From Bacteroidota bacterium (GTDB lineage Bacteria; Bacteroidota; Bacteroidia; Chitinophagales; Chitinophagaceae), in the NCBI GenBank assembly GCA_018266575.1, contig JAFEAE010000014.1:1-64000 (forward strand): a stretch of 64,000 nt of DNA. The letters are read 5' to 3'. Below, in pieces: positions 28,156 through 37,837 of this stretch. The translations under genes and the position numbers were made by a program. Below the pieces are notes generated by a model that saw only the letters and a program-made list of their open reading frames with translations, searched no databases and had not been told where the DNA came from. The first letter of the stretch is position 1. Each line of letters begins with the position of its first letter.

Positions 28156-29481
28156 TTAGTTGACGAGAGGTTTTATTCCCGCAGCTTTTATTTTTTGAAC
28201 AATATATGCTCCCAATACCTGCCCTTCTTTTGTTCCATTCTCTACCCCATCGCGATAATGTATGCCGCCATACAATCGAGAGATAGCAGCTTCTGCAGCG
28301 GCTGCATTGAATGATTTAAAATTCCGCGGGGGTATATCATAAATAATTTCTGAGTTATCTGTAAATGGGAAATTGTCTCCAAGCAAATAAGTAAGCGTGG
28401 CTGCCGCTGCATTTGAAATCACACTATGTGCGCTTGTGTATTCCGGGAATGGCGGTGTTTGCAATACCGGTACCCATTTTACATCTATATAGCGATTGAT
28501 ATAAGTTTCCGGGCGAAGGCGGTTACTGCGGTATTTTTCATCCCAACTGCTAATAAAGCCATCCATCAATGCCAATGAAACCATTGTATGAACAAGAATA
28601 GCATTATCAAAATTCAGTTTTGCATTTTTGGATGCAATGCTTGCTATATTCATCCAATGGCCGCCAGGTGTTATTTTTTTAAAACCAATCATCATGTGCC
28701 CGGAAGTAGCAACGGTGAATGGGTTACAATCCCAAAAATTTGCGATATTGATGTGTTCCTGCTCCTGGTTGATGGATTGAAAATATACTTCCTTCGCTAA
28801 CTTGTAGAACGCACTTGCAGAGTCTTTGCTAAAAGGGGTTAATGCAGGAGGAATAAACTGATCTGATGATTCAATAAACATCGGGCGGATAATTCTCCAG
28901 TTTGGTTCAACCGCTTCTATGTATGCGGGTGGTGTAGGGAACCAATACTGATCGCCCTTCAATGGGGTGTAGCGCAGTTTTGTACTCAGCTTATTATAAT
29001 TATCCCCTTTTGAATATTGAATAACACTTGCAGCTACCTGCTGTGCAACCGCCATTGATTGTGAAATAATATTTTCAGGGATATTGCTTCGTTTCAACCC
29101 TTTTACAAATTCATCTTCATCATCCTGCAGCATATAACCGGAAGGCAAAATCAATTTGCCTGTTTCCATAATGCAATAAGCAGCAGCAATCTTATAATTG
29201 TATTCGCCTTTATTTGCAGTAATAATGTACGGCGTATAATTTTTGATGAGTTTGGAAAGAGAAACCAATGAAGGATTATTTTGCGAAACGATTTCATACG
29301 CGCCGATCATGCAATATGCATAGAACCTGCTTGCAGCGGGAGGATTTGTGACATCATGCATCATTACTTTCGATATAGAAAAAACAGCAGGTTGTATGTC
29401 TTCTTCAAATGACCTCGTTGCGTTCTGTGCGTTTGCGGCGGCACAGAAAAAAAGGATCCCAAAAAATATTTTTTTCATCAT
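28156..29481 (-). CDS. Vanadium-dependent haloperoxidase-like PAP2 protein, secreted
   Basis: 441 aa with a signal peptide (MMKKIFFGILFFCAAANAQ). Vanadate/phosphate-binding motifs of the superfamily: KYRSNRLRPE (Lys and Arg), PEYTSAHSVIS (Ser, His) and SRLYGGIHYRDGVENG (Arg, His). Such proteins are either haloperoxidases or acid phosphatases, and sequence alone does not tell which. The start overlaps the stop of the 1102-aa FG-GAP gene by 4 bp, so the two are translationally coupled. Confidence 0.88.
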   Translation of the reverse strand: MMKKIFFGILFFCAAANAQNATRSFEEDIQPAVFSISKVMMHDVTNPPAASRFYAYCMIGAYEIVSQNNPSLVSLSKLIKNYTPYIITANKGEYNYKIAAAYCIMETGKLILPSGYMLQDDEDEFVKGLKRSNIPENIISQSMAVAQQVAASVIQYSKGDNYNKLSTKLRYTPLKGDQYWFPTPPAYIEAVEPNWRIIRPMFIESSDQFIPPALTPFSKDSASAFYKLAKEVYFQSINQEQEHINIANFWDCNPFTVATSGHMMIGFKKITPGGHWMNIASIASKNAKLNFDNAILVHTMVSLALMDGFISSWDEKYRSNRLRPETYINRYIDVKWVPVLQTPPFPEYTSAHSVISNAAAATLTYLLGDNFPFTDNSEIIYDIPPRNFKSFNAAAAEAAISRLYGGIHYRDGVENGTKEGQVLGAYIVQKIKAAGIKPLVN

Positions 29482-32400
29482 TGATCTGTTTTATACCAAA
29501 TAAGCCCAACGTTTGATACGCCGATGACAAGATATTTATTTCCGCCAACAGAAATTTCTTCCGCACATTTTACATCCCCTTTTACAGAAAGACCGGACGA
29601 AGCTTGCGGGATATAATTAAAACCGCCTTTGCCATCTCCTTTTAATAAACATCCGTAATTCGCATCTATACTTCCGATTTTTAAGCGGTTGTCTGAATGG
29701 TTCCCGAGTAATAACAGGTCTTTTTTGCCATCACCATCAAAATCATCTGCAACAATTTTCGTTACCACAGAAAATTGTGCAGGCAAAGGCAATACTGTTT
29801 TTATAAATTTCCCATTGCGGTTCAGGAAACAAACAGTATTGCATTCATTAGCTGTAAGCCTTCCTGCTTTGCTTAATTCATCTTTTGTAAAAATATCATC
29901 GATGGTCGCATCTGCATAATCCTTATAGCTGTGAAATTTTTTCCGCATTGAGTACATCTGATCGTTCAATTCATCGCGGCTTACAAAAGGATAACTTTTC
30001 CCTTGCACATAAAAATTCAGGAACGGATCAATCGAACCGTTAGCGTCAAAATCGGCGTAATATAATTCTGCCGGTTCTTTGTCTGAGAAATGTATCTGGG
30101 AATTTCGCCCGAGATTACCTGCGATGATATCCGGTTTACCATCGCCGTCTATATCCGTTATATTGAGTGAAAACCAAAATCCACTTTCAGCTTTATCAAA
30201 ATATTCATTTGTTTTATTTACAAAACCATCCGGAGTATTGATGAATATCATCACAGGCATAAACTCGCCACAAACGATCAAATCTTTTCTTCCGTCATTA
30301 TTCAAATCAATCCATTGCGCATCCGTGATCATTCCAATGCTGTCAAACGGTGTTGCTATAATGGAGAATTTCCCCTTGCCATTATTTGCAAGAAGGTATG
30401 ATCTTGGTGTTACAGGATATTTTCCCGGAACAACCCTGCCTGCAACAAACAGATCAAGATCGCCATCATTATCATAGTCGCAGGCACGCACAACCGATTT
30501 GCTGCTTGCGCTTACATCCGGTAACGCGCCTTTTTGCAAAGAGAAAATTCCTTTGCCATCATTCATGTATAACTCATCCTGCAACGCTGCTGTATAGGGT
30601 TCAAATAAAGAGTAGCCGCCTTTTGCAATGTACAAATCAGGATACCCGTCACCGTTAGCATCAAAAAAAGCTGCGGCAGAAACGGCTGAGGTATTTTCAT
30701 CACCTATACCAGGATTATCGATCGGGGAAAAATTTCCATCTTTTTTCTGCAGATAAATTTTTCCTTGTTTATTCTTATCACCGCTTATAAATAAATCCTC
30801 AAGGCCATCTTTATTTACATCTGCTTTTGCAAGCACCGGCCCTGTTTGTGAATACATGAATGTCATCAAAAGTTGCCGCTTGAAATCATTCTCGCCAAAA
30901 CCTTCGTGGGTATAATCAATAATATTTTTGGTTGAACTAAAAATAGTTTTATTTGCTTTTGTCCCTGTGGCATAAGGATTGTTTGCAGAATTTATATATT
31001 CTACAACTAATTTTTGATTGGCAGAAACGTTCGTCAATAATTGTGTTGAATTATCGGGCCAGATAACTCTTAGTGAATCTATTTTCTTCACATCACCCAA
31101 TCCAAAATGTGCAACAGTAGAAACACAGGAAAGATATCCCCTGTTAGGGTTTACTTCGGAATATTGCAATTCTCCGTTTGAGAACACATATATCTTCGAA
31201 CCAATTGCATTAATGTTTGGGTTTTTATATTTCAGTTTGATATTTAAATAAGATGTGTTGTTGTTTTCGCGGCTTAGATTTTTATAAATGAATGCTTCAT
31301 TATTGATGTTATTTACAACAAGATCAAGATCACCATCATTGTCAAGGTCTGCATATACTGCGCCGCTTGAAATTTTCAATTGATCCAATCCCCATTCTTT
31401 TTGTTTATTGGAAAAAGTAAGGTCATGATTATTGCGGAAAATATAATTCGGATATTGTGTTACCGGCATTGCTTTGATAAGATCAAGCAGTTGTACCGGC
31501 TCTCGGTCCATTGCTTTTTTTATTTTATAATCGCCCCAGTAACGCAAAAAATCTTTGTTGGTATAATCGCGCAGGTAGCCGTTTGAAATAAATAAATCTT
31601 TATAACCATCATTATCAAAATCCGCAAACAAAGGGCACCAGCTCCAATCGGTATTTGAAACACCGGATAGTTGTGCTATTTCGCTGAATGTTCCGTTCCC
31701 GTTATTCAATTGAAGCATGTTGCGCATGTATTGTTTATGCAGATCCTGGCTAATGATCAATTGAAATGATTCATAATTTTCCTGGAGCTGCAACAATTTT
31801 TGCCGGCGGTTATCTTCGGGCAACATATCAAGCGTCATGATATCAGGCAAACCATCGTTATTAAAATCGGCAATATCAACACCCATTGAGAATTGCGAAA
31901 CATGCCTGAAATATTCTTCAGATTTTTCTGTGAATGTTCCGTCGTGGTTGTTGATGTATACATAATCCGGTTCGTTATAATCGTTGGTCACATAGATATC
32001 CTGCCATCCATCTTTATTGATATCGGCTATGGCAACACCTAATCCGAATGTAAGTGGGTACTGATGTATTCCTGCTTTTGCAGAGACGTCTACAAAATGC
32101 CCGTTTTGGTTTTCGTATAACTTATCCCCTGCATAAGGATCAGCACTGTTGCGGAATTTAGAAAGTTCGAGGTTATCAATTTTTTTTACGTTGTGGTTTA
32201 AAAGAAACATATCCAAATCACCGTCATTGTCATAATCAAAAAAAACAGCTTGTGTACTATAGCTGGGATCATCAAGCCCATATTCTTTTGCTTTCTCAAC
32301 AAACTTTAAATTACCCTGGTTAATAAACAATTCATTCCTGCGCATGTTACTATCCACTTTCCCGGAATAGCAGATATAGATGTCCGTTAGTCCATCGCCA

Positions 32401-32786
32401 TTTACATCTGCCATCGTAACGCCTGTTTTCCATCCGCCTTTTCGTCCGGCTAATTCCGGGCAAGCCTCTTTCGTTATATCTTTAAATTTCATGTTACCAA
32501 GGTTCAGGTATAATTTATTTTCACCCATATTGGAGGTGAAAAACAAATCTTCCAAACCATCATTATTAATATCGCCTGCAGCGGCCCCTCCACCATTGTA
32601 GAAATATTCGTAAGCAAGTACGTTCAGGTTTTCGGATTCATTCACGTCGTTCCTGAATTTTATGTTGGTCTCTTTAGAAGGCAATAAATGAAAAAGCGTT
32701 TGCTGTGAAAAACAAATATTATTTTGAAAGAAAAGAAAAAAAAACAGGATAACAGCAGTAAGTCTTTTATAATAGTATGATTTCAT
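29478..32786 (-). CDS. FG-GAP/VCBS repeat protein with ASPIC/UnbV domain
   Basis: 1102 aa with a signal peptide (TAVILFFFLFFQNNICFSQ). At least twelve Asp-rich calcium-binding blocks of the form DxNxDGxxD (e.g. DINNDGLEDLFF, DYDNDGDLDMFL, DFDGDGKKDLLL) build two beta-propeller-like halves. Between them is an ASPIC/UnbV domain (about 520-600: NPNRGYLSCV, HFGLGDVKKIDSLRVIWPDN). CRTAC1-like surface or periplasmic protein; the function in Bacteroidota is not established. Coupled to the vanadium-type gene. Confidence 0.9.
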   Translation of the reverse strand: MKSYYYKRLTAVILFFFLFFQNNICFSQQTLFHLLPSKETNIKFRNDVNESENLNVLAYEYFYNGGGAAAGDINNDGLEDLFFTSNMGENKLYLNLGNMKFKDITKEACPELAGRKGGWKTGVTMADVNGDGLTDIYICYSGKVDSNMRRNELFINQGNLKFVEKAKEYGLDDPSYSTQAVFFDYDNDGDLDMFLLNHNVKKIDNLELSKFRNSADPYAGDKLYENQNGHFVDVSAKAGIHQYPLTFGLGVAIADINKDGWQDIYVTNDYNEPDYVYINNHDGTFTEKSEEYFRHVSQFSMGVDIADFNNDGLPDIMTLDMLPEDNRRQKLLQLQENYESFQLIISQDLHKQYMRNMLQLNNGNGTFSEIAQLSGVSNTDWSWCPLFADFDNDGYKDLFISNGYLRDYTNKDFLRYWGDYKIKKAMDREPVQLLDLIKAMPVTQYPNYIFRNNHDLTFSNKQKEWGLDQLKISSGAVYADLDNDGDLDLVVNNINNEAFIYKNLSRENNNTSYLNIKLKYKNPNINAIGSKIYVFSNGELQYSEVNPNRGYLSCVSTVAHFGLGDVKKIDSLRVIWPDNSTQLLTNVSANQKLVVEYINSANNPYATGTKANKTIFSSTKNIIDYTHEGFGENDFKRQLLMTFMYSQTGPVLAKADVNKDGLEDLFISGDKNKQGKIYLQKKDGNFSPIDNPGIGDENTSAVSAAAFFDANGDGYPDLYIAKGGYSLFEPYTAALQDELYMNDGKGIFSLQKGALPDVSASSKSVVRACDYDNDGDLDLFVAGRVVPGKYPVTPRSYLLANNGKGKFSIIATPFDSIGMITDAQWIDLNNDGRKDLIVCGEFMPVMIFINTPDGFVNKTNEYFDKAESGFWFSLNITDIDGDGKPDIIAGNLGRNSQIHFSDKEPAELYYADFDANGSIDPFLNFYVQGKSYPFVSRDELNDQMYSMRKKFHSYKDYADATIDDIFTKDELSKAGRLTANECNTVCFLNRNGKFIKTVLPLPAQFSVVTKIVADDFDGDGKKDLLLLGNHSDNRLKIGSIDANYGCLLKGDGKGGFNYIPQASSGLSVKGDVKCAEEISVGGNKYLVIGVSNVGLIWYKTDQ

Positions 32787-32845
32787 TGCTACCAGGGTGA
32801 AAACTTTAAACAGCTAAGTTAAGTATCATAGAATAATACCGGTGT

Positions 32846-32879
32846 TAAAAAAACAAGACCGCCCTAAGGCAGCCTTGTT
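32846..32879 (-). terminator. Intrinsic terminator after susD-like gene
   Basis: 12-bp stem with two G-T pairs (AACAAGACCGCC at 32852-32863, GGCAGCCTTGTT at 32868-32879), 4-nt loop, followed on the minus strand by a run of seven or more T. It lies about 28 bp beyond the SusD stop and separates susCD from the FG-GAP operon. Confidence 0.88.
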
Positions 32880-32906
32880 CTATTTAACCAAAAACGATGC
32901 GCATGA

Positions 32907-34529
32907 TTATTGATCCCACCAAACTTTAGAAGTACGCAAATCACCACCAGATAGGTTTGCCACAGCAGCCTTCAGGTTAGCCGGGTTATTTGTTGCTTCT
33001 GAACTCGGATATTGTTCCCTTCTTGGGATAGTGCCGCCAGTGAAATTACCAGTGTAATTTACCGGAGTTAATACCGGGTAACCAGATCTTCTCCAATTGC
33101 TCCATGCTTCAGAGAAGTCAAATAACGTACCCGAAGTAATCCAATATTGCGTATTGATCTGAGCAAGGGAATTTGTTGTTGATGAAACATCCAGTGTAGC
33201 TACCGCAGCATAAGCATCCGCAACAGTAGAGCTAATTGTGCCAGCGGCGTTGAATGTTCCATAAGATTGAATAGCTGCACTTAAACCGTTTGCATAGTGA
33301 ACAGAAGCGCTTGATCCAACGCTCCAACCACGAACAGCAGCTTCCGCTAATAACAATTCTGTTTCAGCATAGGTAAAAATGAAACCAGGTGTATTCAGAT
33401 CCCGGACATACACAGCAGTTGTTGGACGAGAATATTTGCCGACTACAAAAGCCTTATCACCTGAAATTGATGGATCAGCAGGCGAGGTACCCGGATAATT
33501 CGGCTCAGTGCTAATATCTGTAGATCCTCCATTTTGATCATATCCGTTAGGCATACCAACCTGGTTCGCCAGAGTATGATCCCCGTCAAGGCTTTCATTC
33601 AAATTGTTAGAAGTTCCTTGTTTAGGCACTTCAGCGATTACTCCAAGTCTCGGGTCGGCTGATGCTTTTAAAAGTGTTATCAAAAGTTTACCCCATCTTA
33701 CTTGTGAAAAATCTTCAGGAACCTGTAATGCACTAGTGTTTCCATTACTGTAACCATCAGCATGGTCATAAGTAATGTATGCGTTATCATCATTGCTTGC
33801 GAATGTGCCGCCGGCATAAGCCTTTTCTGCATATTTCTGTGCAGTTGCAGCATCAGCTTTTGTTAAACGCATAGCCATACGTAACATCAATGAATAACCG
33901 AATTTTTTCCACTTGGCAATATCACCTGAATAAATGACATCATTAGTTGGTTTTGCTTTAGATACATCAAGAGTGCTCAATACTGAGTCCAACCTGCTTA
34001 ACATGGATGTATATATATCCTGCTGTTTGTCATAAACCGGAAGGGATATACCGTTTTTAGCCTGGAGCGCCTGGGAGTATGGGCAATCACCATAAGTATC
34101 AGTAACAGCCTGAAAATTCATCAGTTCTACTATTAAAGCAATTCCTCTTAGGTTACTGAGAGCATCATTGTCTTTTGTAAGGTTCTGAATTTCGTAGGCG
34201 TTACTTGCAGCGCTATAAGCATTATTCCATGTGCTTGCTTCGTAAGTAAGAATATTACCTGAAGCAACGTATTTATCACCATTTGAATAGTAGCTGGGAT
34301 ATTCTGCATTGGCAAAAGTCTGTATCCACATTGATTGGAATAACAAAGGACCAGCGTATCCCTGAATGGCAGATAAATATCCCAACTCCGCCGTTGGTAA
34401 AAGCAGATTCGGGTCAAAATTTGCCGCTGAGGCACGCGTCGGGTCGTTGTTCAGCGAATCAAAGTTTTTGGTACAACCTGCTAAGGTTATCGCTGAAACA
34501 AAACTTATATATATCAGTAATTTTTTCAT
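32907..34529 (-). CDS. SusD-like outer-membrane glycan-binding lipoprotein (SusD/RagB, family 2 type)
   Basis: 540 aa. Lipoprotein signal with the lipobox LAGC at Cys19. Body of the SusD-like_2 type: NNDPTRASAANFDPNLLLPTAE, then TPR-like helices, and a C-terminal SEAWSNWRRSGYPVL. It caps the SusC transporter on the outer face of the outer membrane and binds oligosaccharide. Five bp after SusC, the standard pair arrangement. Confidence 0.93.
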   Translation of the reverse strand: MKKLLIYISFVSAITLAGCTKNFDSLNNDPTRASAANFDPNLLLPTAELGYLSAIQGYAGPLLFQSMWIQTFANAEYPSYYSNGDKYVASGNILTYEASTWNNAYSAASNAYEIQNLTKDNDALSNLRGIALIVELMNFQAVTDTYGDCPYSQALQAKNGISLPVYDKQQDIYTSMLSRLDSVLSTLDVSKAKPTNDVIYSGDIAKWKKFGYSLMLRMAMRLTKADAATAQKYAEKAYAGGTFASNDDNAYITYDHADGYSNGNTSALQVPEDFSQVRWGKLLITLLKASADPRLGVIAEVPKQGTSNNLNESLDGDHTLANQVGMPNGYDQNGGSTDISTEPNYPGTSPADPSISGDKAFVVGKYSRPTTAVYVRDLNTPGFIFTYAETELLLAEAAVRGWSVGSSASVHYANGLSAAIQSYGTFNAAGTISSTVADAYAAVATLDVSSTTNSLAQINTQYWITSGTLFDFSEAWSNWRRSGYPVLTPVNYTGNFTGGTIPRREQYPSSEATNNPANLKAAVANLSGGDLRTSKVWWDQ

Positions 34530-34534
34530 GATAA

Positions 34535-37500
34535 TTAATTTTTGAATTTGAATTTAGCATTTATACCAAAAGTTCTTGTTGATGGTAAGCTTGTGCCTTC
34601 AATACCGGCATAAGCAACACTTGCTGCAAAGCCATTTTCAGGATCTATGTTATCGCTGTGTTTAAGTATTGTCCACAAGTTGCGTCCAACCAATGAAATC
34701 TGGATGGAGCTGAATACCGGGATATTTCCAAGCATTTTTTGTGTGATGGTGTATCCGAATGTTACCTGCCGAAGTTTGATATAATCTCCATTAAGCACGT
34801 TTACTCTTGAAATAGTTGCTAAACGTTGGTAGTAATCCTGTGCATCAGCAGTAACAGTATTTGTTGCACCTGATGTTGTCACACCTGTTGTGATACCTGT
34901 TTCCCTTCCTGCAAGAGTCATTTTGTTCAAACCTCTGTAGATGGAATAATAGCTGGTAGCCGATAGAATTTTGTTTCCAAAATTGTAGTCAACCAAGAAC
35001 GAAAAGTTGAAGTCGCCCAAATTAAATTCGTTTCTCAAACCGCCATATAAAGTAGGAAGAACACTTCCCATTGGGATCAAACCACCCTGGATAGGTAAAC
35101 CACTTGCATCTACTACAATATTTCCCTTTGAATCGTAAGTATAGTCATGCGCCAGGATCTGAGGACCAGCCAAGCCTTTTACGTAAGCTGTGTTAGCATT
35201 AAGTGGCCTGTAATTACCCAACGAAAGATTGTTTCCTGCCTGATCTGTCTGCAATATTTTGTTATGAACTGAAGTAAGGTTGAAAGTCACATTCCAGGAG
35301 AAATTCTTCTGCTTGATCGGGGTACCTGTTAATTGCAATTCAAGGCCTTTATTTTGTGTAGAGCCTGTTGCAACAACTGTACTAGAATATCCAGTAGCCC
35401 AACTCAAACCACCACTAAGGATTTCCTTGGATGTCTTTTGCGTATAATAAGCAGCGTCAATACCTAGTCTATTATTAAAGAACTTTAATTCAGCACCAAC
35501 CTCTACTTCGGATTTTACAAATGGTTTGAGGAACAAATTAGGAAGACCACTACTAAAACTACCAGTCGGTATCCCATTAATTGAATTTCCAACGGAATAA
35601 TAAACAGCGGTTTGATAGGCGCCATTAGGTTCGCCACTGGTTTGCGCATAAGACGCCCTGATCTTTCCAAAATTTAAACCATTGATATGGGTTAGTTCTG
35701 TGAAAATAAAGCTTGCTGAAACAGAAGGAATGAAAATATCTCTTTGGCCTTTAGGGATACCTGAATTGTATAATGTTGAATAAGCATCATATCTTCCGGT
35801 AGTATTTAAAGTAAGGAAGTTTCTGTAGCTAAAATCAAGTGAATAATACCCTGAATGAACTTCTTTTGAATTATAGCCATAACTTCTTCCAAAGCTAACA
35901 ACGTTGCCAGGAGTATATAGCCCTGGAATTACAAATGGGCCACCGCTAATACCTATTGACTCAAATTGATTTTTCCTGATATTACCACCAATTGTAGCAT
36001 CTAAATTAAGATCACCAACTAATTTGTGAGATACTCCCAAAATGGCATCAAGGTTTAATTCTGATGTTTGCGCATTAGATAAACTGATACCTCCGGATTG
36101 TCCTGCAGAGTTGAACGAGTAATTTGTACCACTTGGAGTAACATTCAGATAACGATCGTTTTCATGATCGTAACCAAGTCTTACCTGGGCATAAATCCAA
36201 TCTACGAAATTATATTTACCAGATACCGATGTAATGAAACGTTTCCTTCCTGTGTTATTCACAAATTTGTTTACAACAAACCAGGGGTTCGTTACATAGT
36301 TATCATCACTAAAAACTACTTCATTGCCATTTGCATCGTAACCCGGTTTAAAAATGTTTTCATTAACATTTGTAGCCAGGAACTGGAAGTTATTGGCATT
36401 TAACGGGCCATCGCTCAAATATGGCCTGTTTCTGTCTTCTTCATCAATATAGTTACCCATTGCGGATACACTTAACCTGTTTGTGATCTTTTGATCCAGG
36501 TTTAAGTTTACCGTTTTTCTGTTGATACCGCTATTGCGAACAACTGAAGTATTATCAAGATTTGACAGGGATAACCTGAATGTGCCTTTATCGCCACCGC
36601 CTGTTACAGCTATAGTATTTGTGAAAGTAGGCCCTGTTCTATAGAAATTCTTAAAATTATCCTTGTAAGCAGAATACGCATATTGGTTACCATCAAAACC
36701 GACAACCTGCGAGCCATCCAGTTTAGCACCCCAGCTTAACCTGTCTGTATTCAACGCAGCTGTAGCGTTAGCAGGTTTTACTCCATTTTGACCTTGACCA
36801 TATTGCCATTGATAATCCTGGTAATTGATCACTTTGTCAATAACATTATTTGTATTGAATTCAACGGCAGGGCTACCTTTTTTACCAGTTTTGGTGGTAA
36901 TTAAGATTACGCCATTTGAAGCACGTGTACCATATAATGCAGATGCGGCCTGGCCTTTCAAAACTGTCATTGTTTCAATATCGTCCGGGTTGATGTTTCC
37001 TATACCATCTCCCAAATCCGCACCGCCCCATTCGTTGGCAGAACCACGGTTTGAGTTATCCATCGGAACGCCGTTAATTACAAAGAGCGGAGACCCCCCG
37101 TCATTGATACTTGGCATACCACGTAACAAAATACGTGCGCTACCACCTGGGCCGCCATTAGTTCCATGAACATCCAATCCGGCAACTTGTCCCGCCAAAG
37201 AAAGCGCCACATTCGTTTCACGTGCTTGCGTCATCTGGTCGCCACCTACGGTTGTTACAGAGTATCCCACTTTTCGGGCTTGTCTTGTAATACCAAGAGC
37301 GGTAACAACTACTGTGTTTAATTCATTTTGTCTCTCAGACAGCGAAACAGCAATACTGCTTTGGCCACCTACCGCAACTTCTTTAGTTGCATATCCGATA
37401 CCACTTATAATTAAAGTCGCATCAGATGGTGCACTGATTGAAAATGAACCGTCAGCTTTTGTTGAGGTTCCTTTCGTTGTGCCTTTTACAAGAACATTGA

Positions 37501-37621
37501 CCCCCGGAATGCCTTTCCCCGTTGAATCAGTAACCTTACCGGTAACTGTATTCTGTGCGTAGGAAAATAAACAAACTGCGAGGAGAGTGAAAAGAAATGA
37601 TAACCTTCTCAAGATTTTCAT
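34535..37621 (-). CDS. SusC/RagA TonB-linked outer-membrane transporter
   Basis: 1028 aa. Signal peptide (RLSFLFTLLAVCLFSYAQ), carboxypeptidase-regulatory-like domain at about 23-100 (VTGKVTDSTGKGIPGVNVLV), TonB plug at about 110-235 (QVAGLDVHGTNGGPGGSARI, GVPMDNSN, AASALYGTRASNGVILITTK), then a large beta barrel ending in aromatic-rich GINAKFKFKN. Imports oligosaccharide into the periplasm using TonB energy. The substrate is probably the product of the nearby GH20/GH29 enzymes, by context. Confidence 0.95.
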   Translation of the reverse strand: MKILRRLSFLFTLLAVCLFSYAQNTVTGKVTDSTGKGIPGVNVLVKGTTKGTSTKADGSFSISAPSDATLIISGIGYATKEVAVGGQSSIAVSLSERQNELNTVVVTALGITRQARKVGYSVTTVGGDQMTQARETNVALSLAGQVAGLDVHGTNGGPGGSARILLRGMPSINDGGSPLFVINGVPMDNSNRGSANEWGGADLGDGIGNINPDDIETMTVLKGQAASALYGTRASNGVILITTKTGKKGSPAVEFNTNNVIDKVINYQDYQWQYGQGQNGVKPANATAALNTDRLSWGAKLDGSQVVGFDGNQYAYSAYKDNFKNFYRTGPTFTNTIAVTGGGDKGTFRLSLSNLDNTSVVRNSGINRKTVNLNLDQKITNRLSVSAMGNYIDEEDRNRPYLSDGPLNANNFQFLATNVNENIFKPGYDANGNEVVFSDDNYVTNPWFVVNKFVNNTGRKRFITSVSGKYNFVDWIYAQVRLGYDHENDRYLNVTPSGTNYSFNSAGQSGGISLSNAQTSELNLDAILGVSHKLVGDLNLDATIGGNIRKNQFESIGISGGPFVIPGLYTPGNVVSFGRSYGYNSKEVHSGYYSLDFSYRNFLTLNTTGRYDAYSTLYNSGIPKGQRDIFIPSVSASFIFTELTHINGLNFGKIRASYAQTSGEPNGAYQTAVYYSVGNSINGIPTGSFSSGLPNLFLKPFVKSEVEVGAELKFFNNRLGIDAAYYTQKTSKEILSGGLSWATGYSSTVVATGSTQNKGLELQLTGTPIKQKNFSWNVTFNLTSVHNKILQTDQAGNNLSLGNYRPLNANTAYVKGLAGPQILAHDYTYDSKGNIVVDASGLPIQGGLIPMGSVLPTLYGGLRNEFNLGDFNFSFLVDYNFGNKILSATSYYSIYRGLNKMTLAGRETGITTGVTTSGATNTVTADAQDYYQRLATISRVNVLNGDYIKLRQVTFGYTITQKMLGNIPVFSSIQISLVGRNLWTILKHSDNIDPENGFAASVAYAGIEGTSLPSTRTFGINAKFKFKN

Positions 37622-37837
37622 AATGCAGTTTTTTGGTTATTAACAATAAAAATCGACTAAGTATAATAGTTAAATACTTATGTAAAAACTACTACGTTAC
37701 AAATTTGTTATTTTTTATTGAGATTAAAAAAAAAAATTTAGATATTTATGCTTATTTAATAAAAAAAATTATTTACTATTCAATTATTAGTAAAATATAT
37801 TCGCAATAAGCGTATTATTGCATAATAATCTTGAAAA
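37622..37837. promoter_or_regulatory. Divergent susC / ROK promoter region with palindrome
   Basis: Very A+T-rich 216-bp spacer. A perfect 7-bp inverted repeat GCAATAA-n5-TTATTGC (37803-37821) ends 16 bp before the ROK start codon and could be the regulator's own operator. No clear consensus promoter was found for susC. Confidence 0.45.

Noticed and set aside
28156..29481. Firm call as haloperoxidase
   Set aside because: The motifs are shared with PAP2 phosphatases, so the reaction cannot be decided from sequence.
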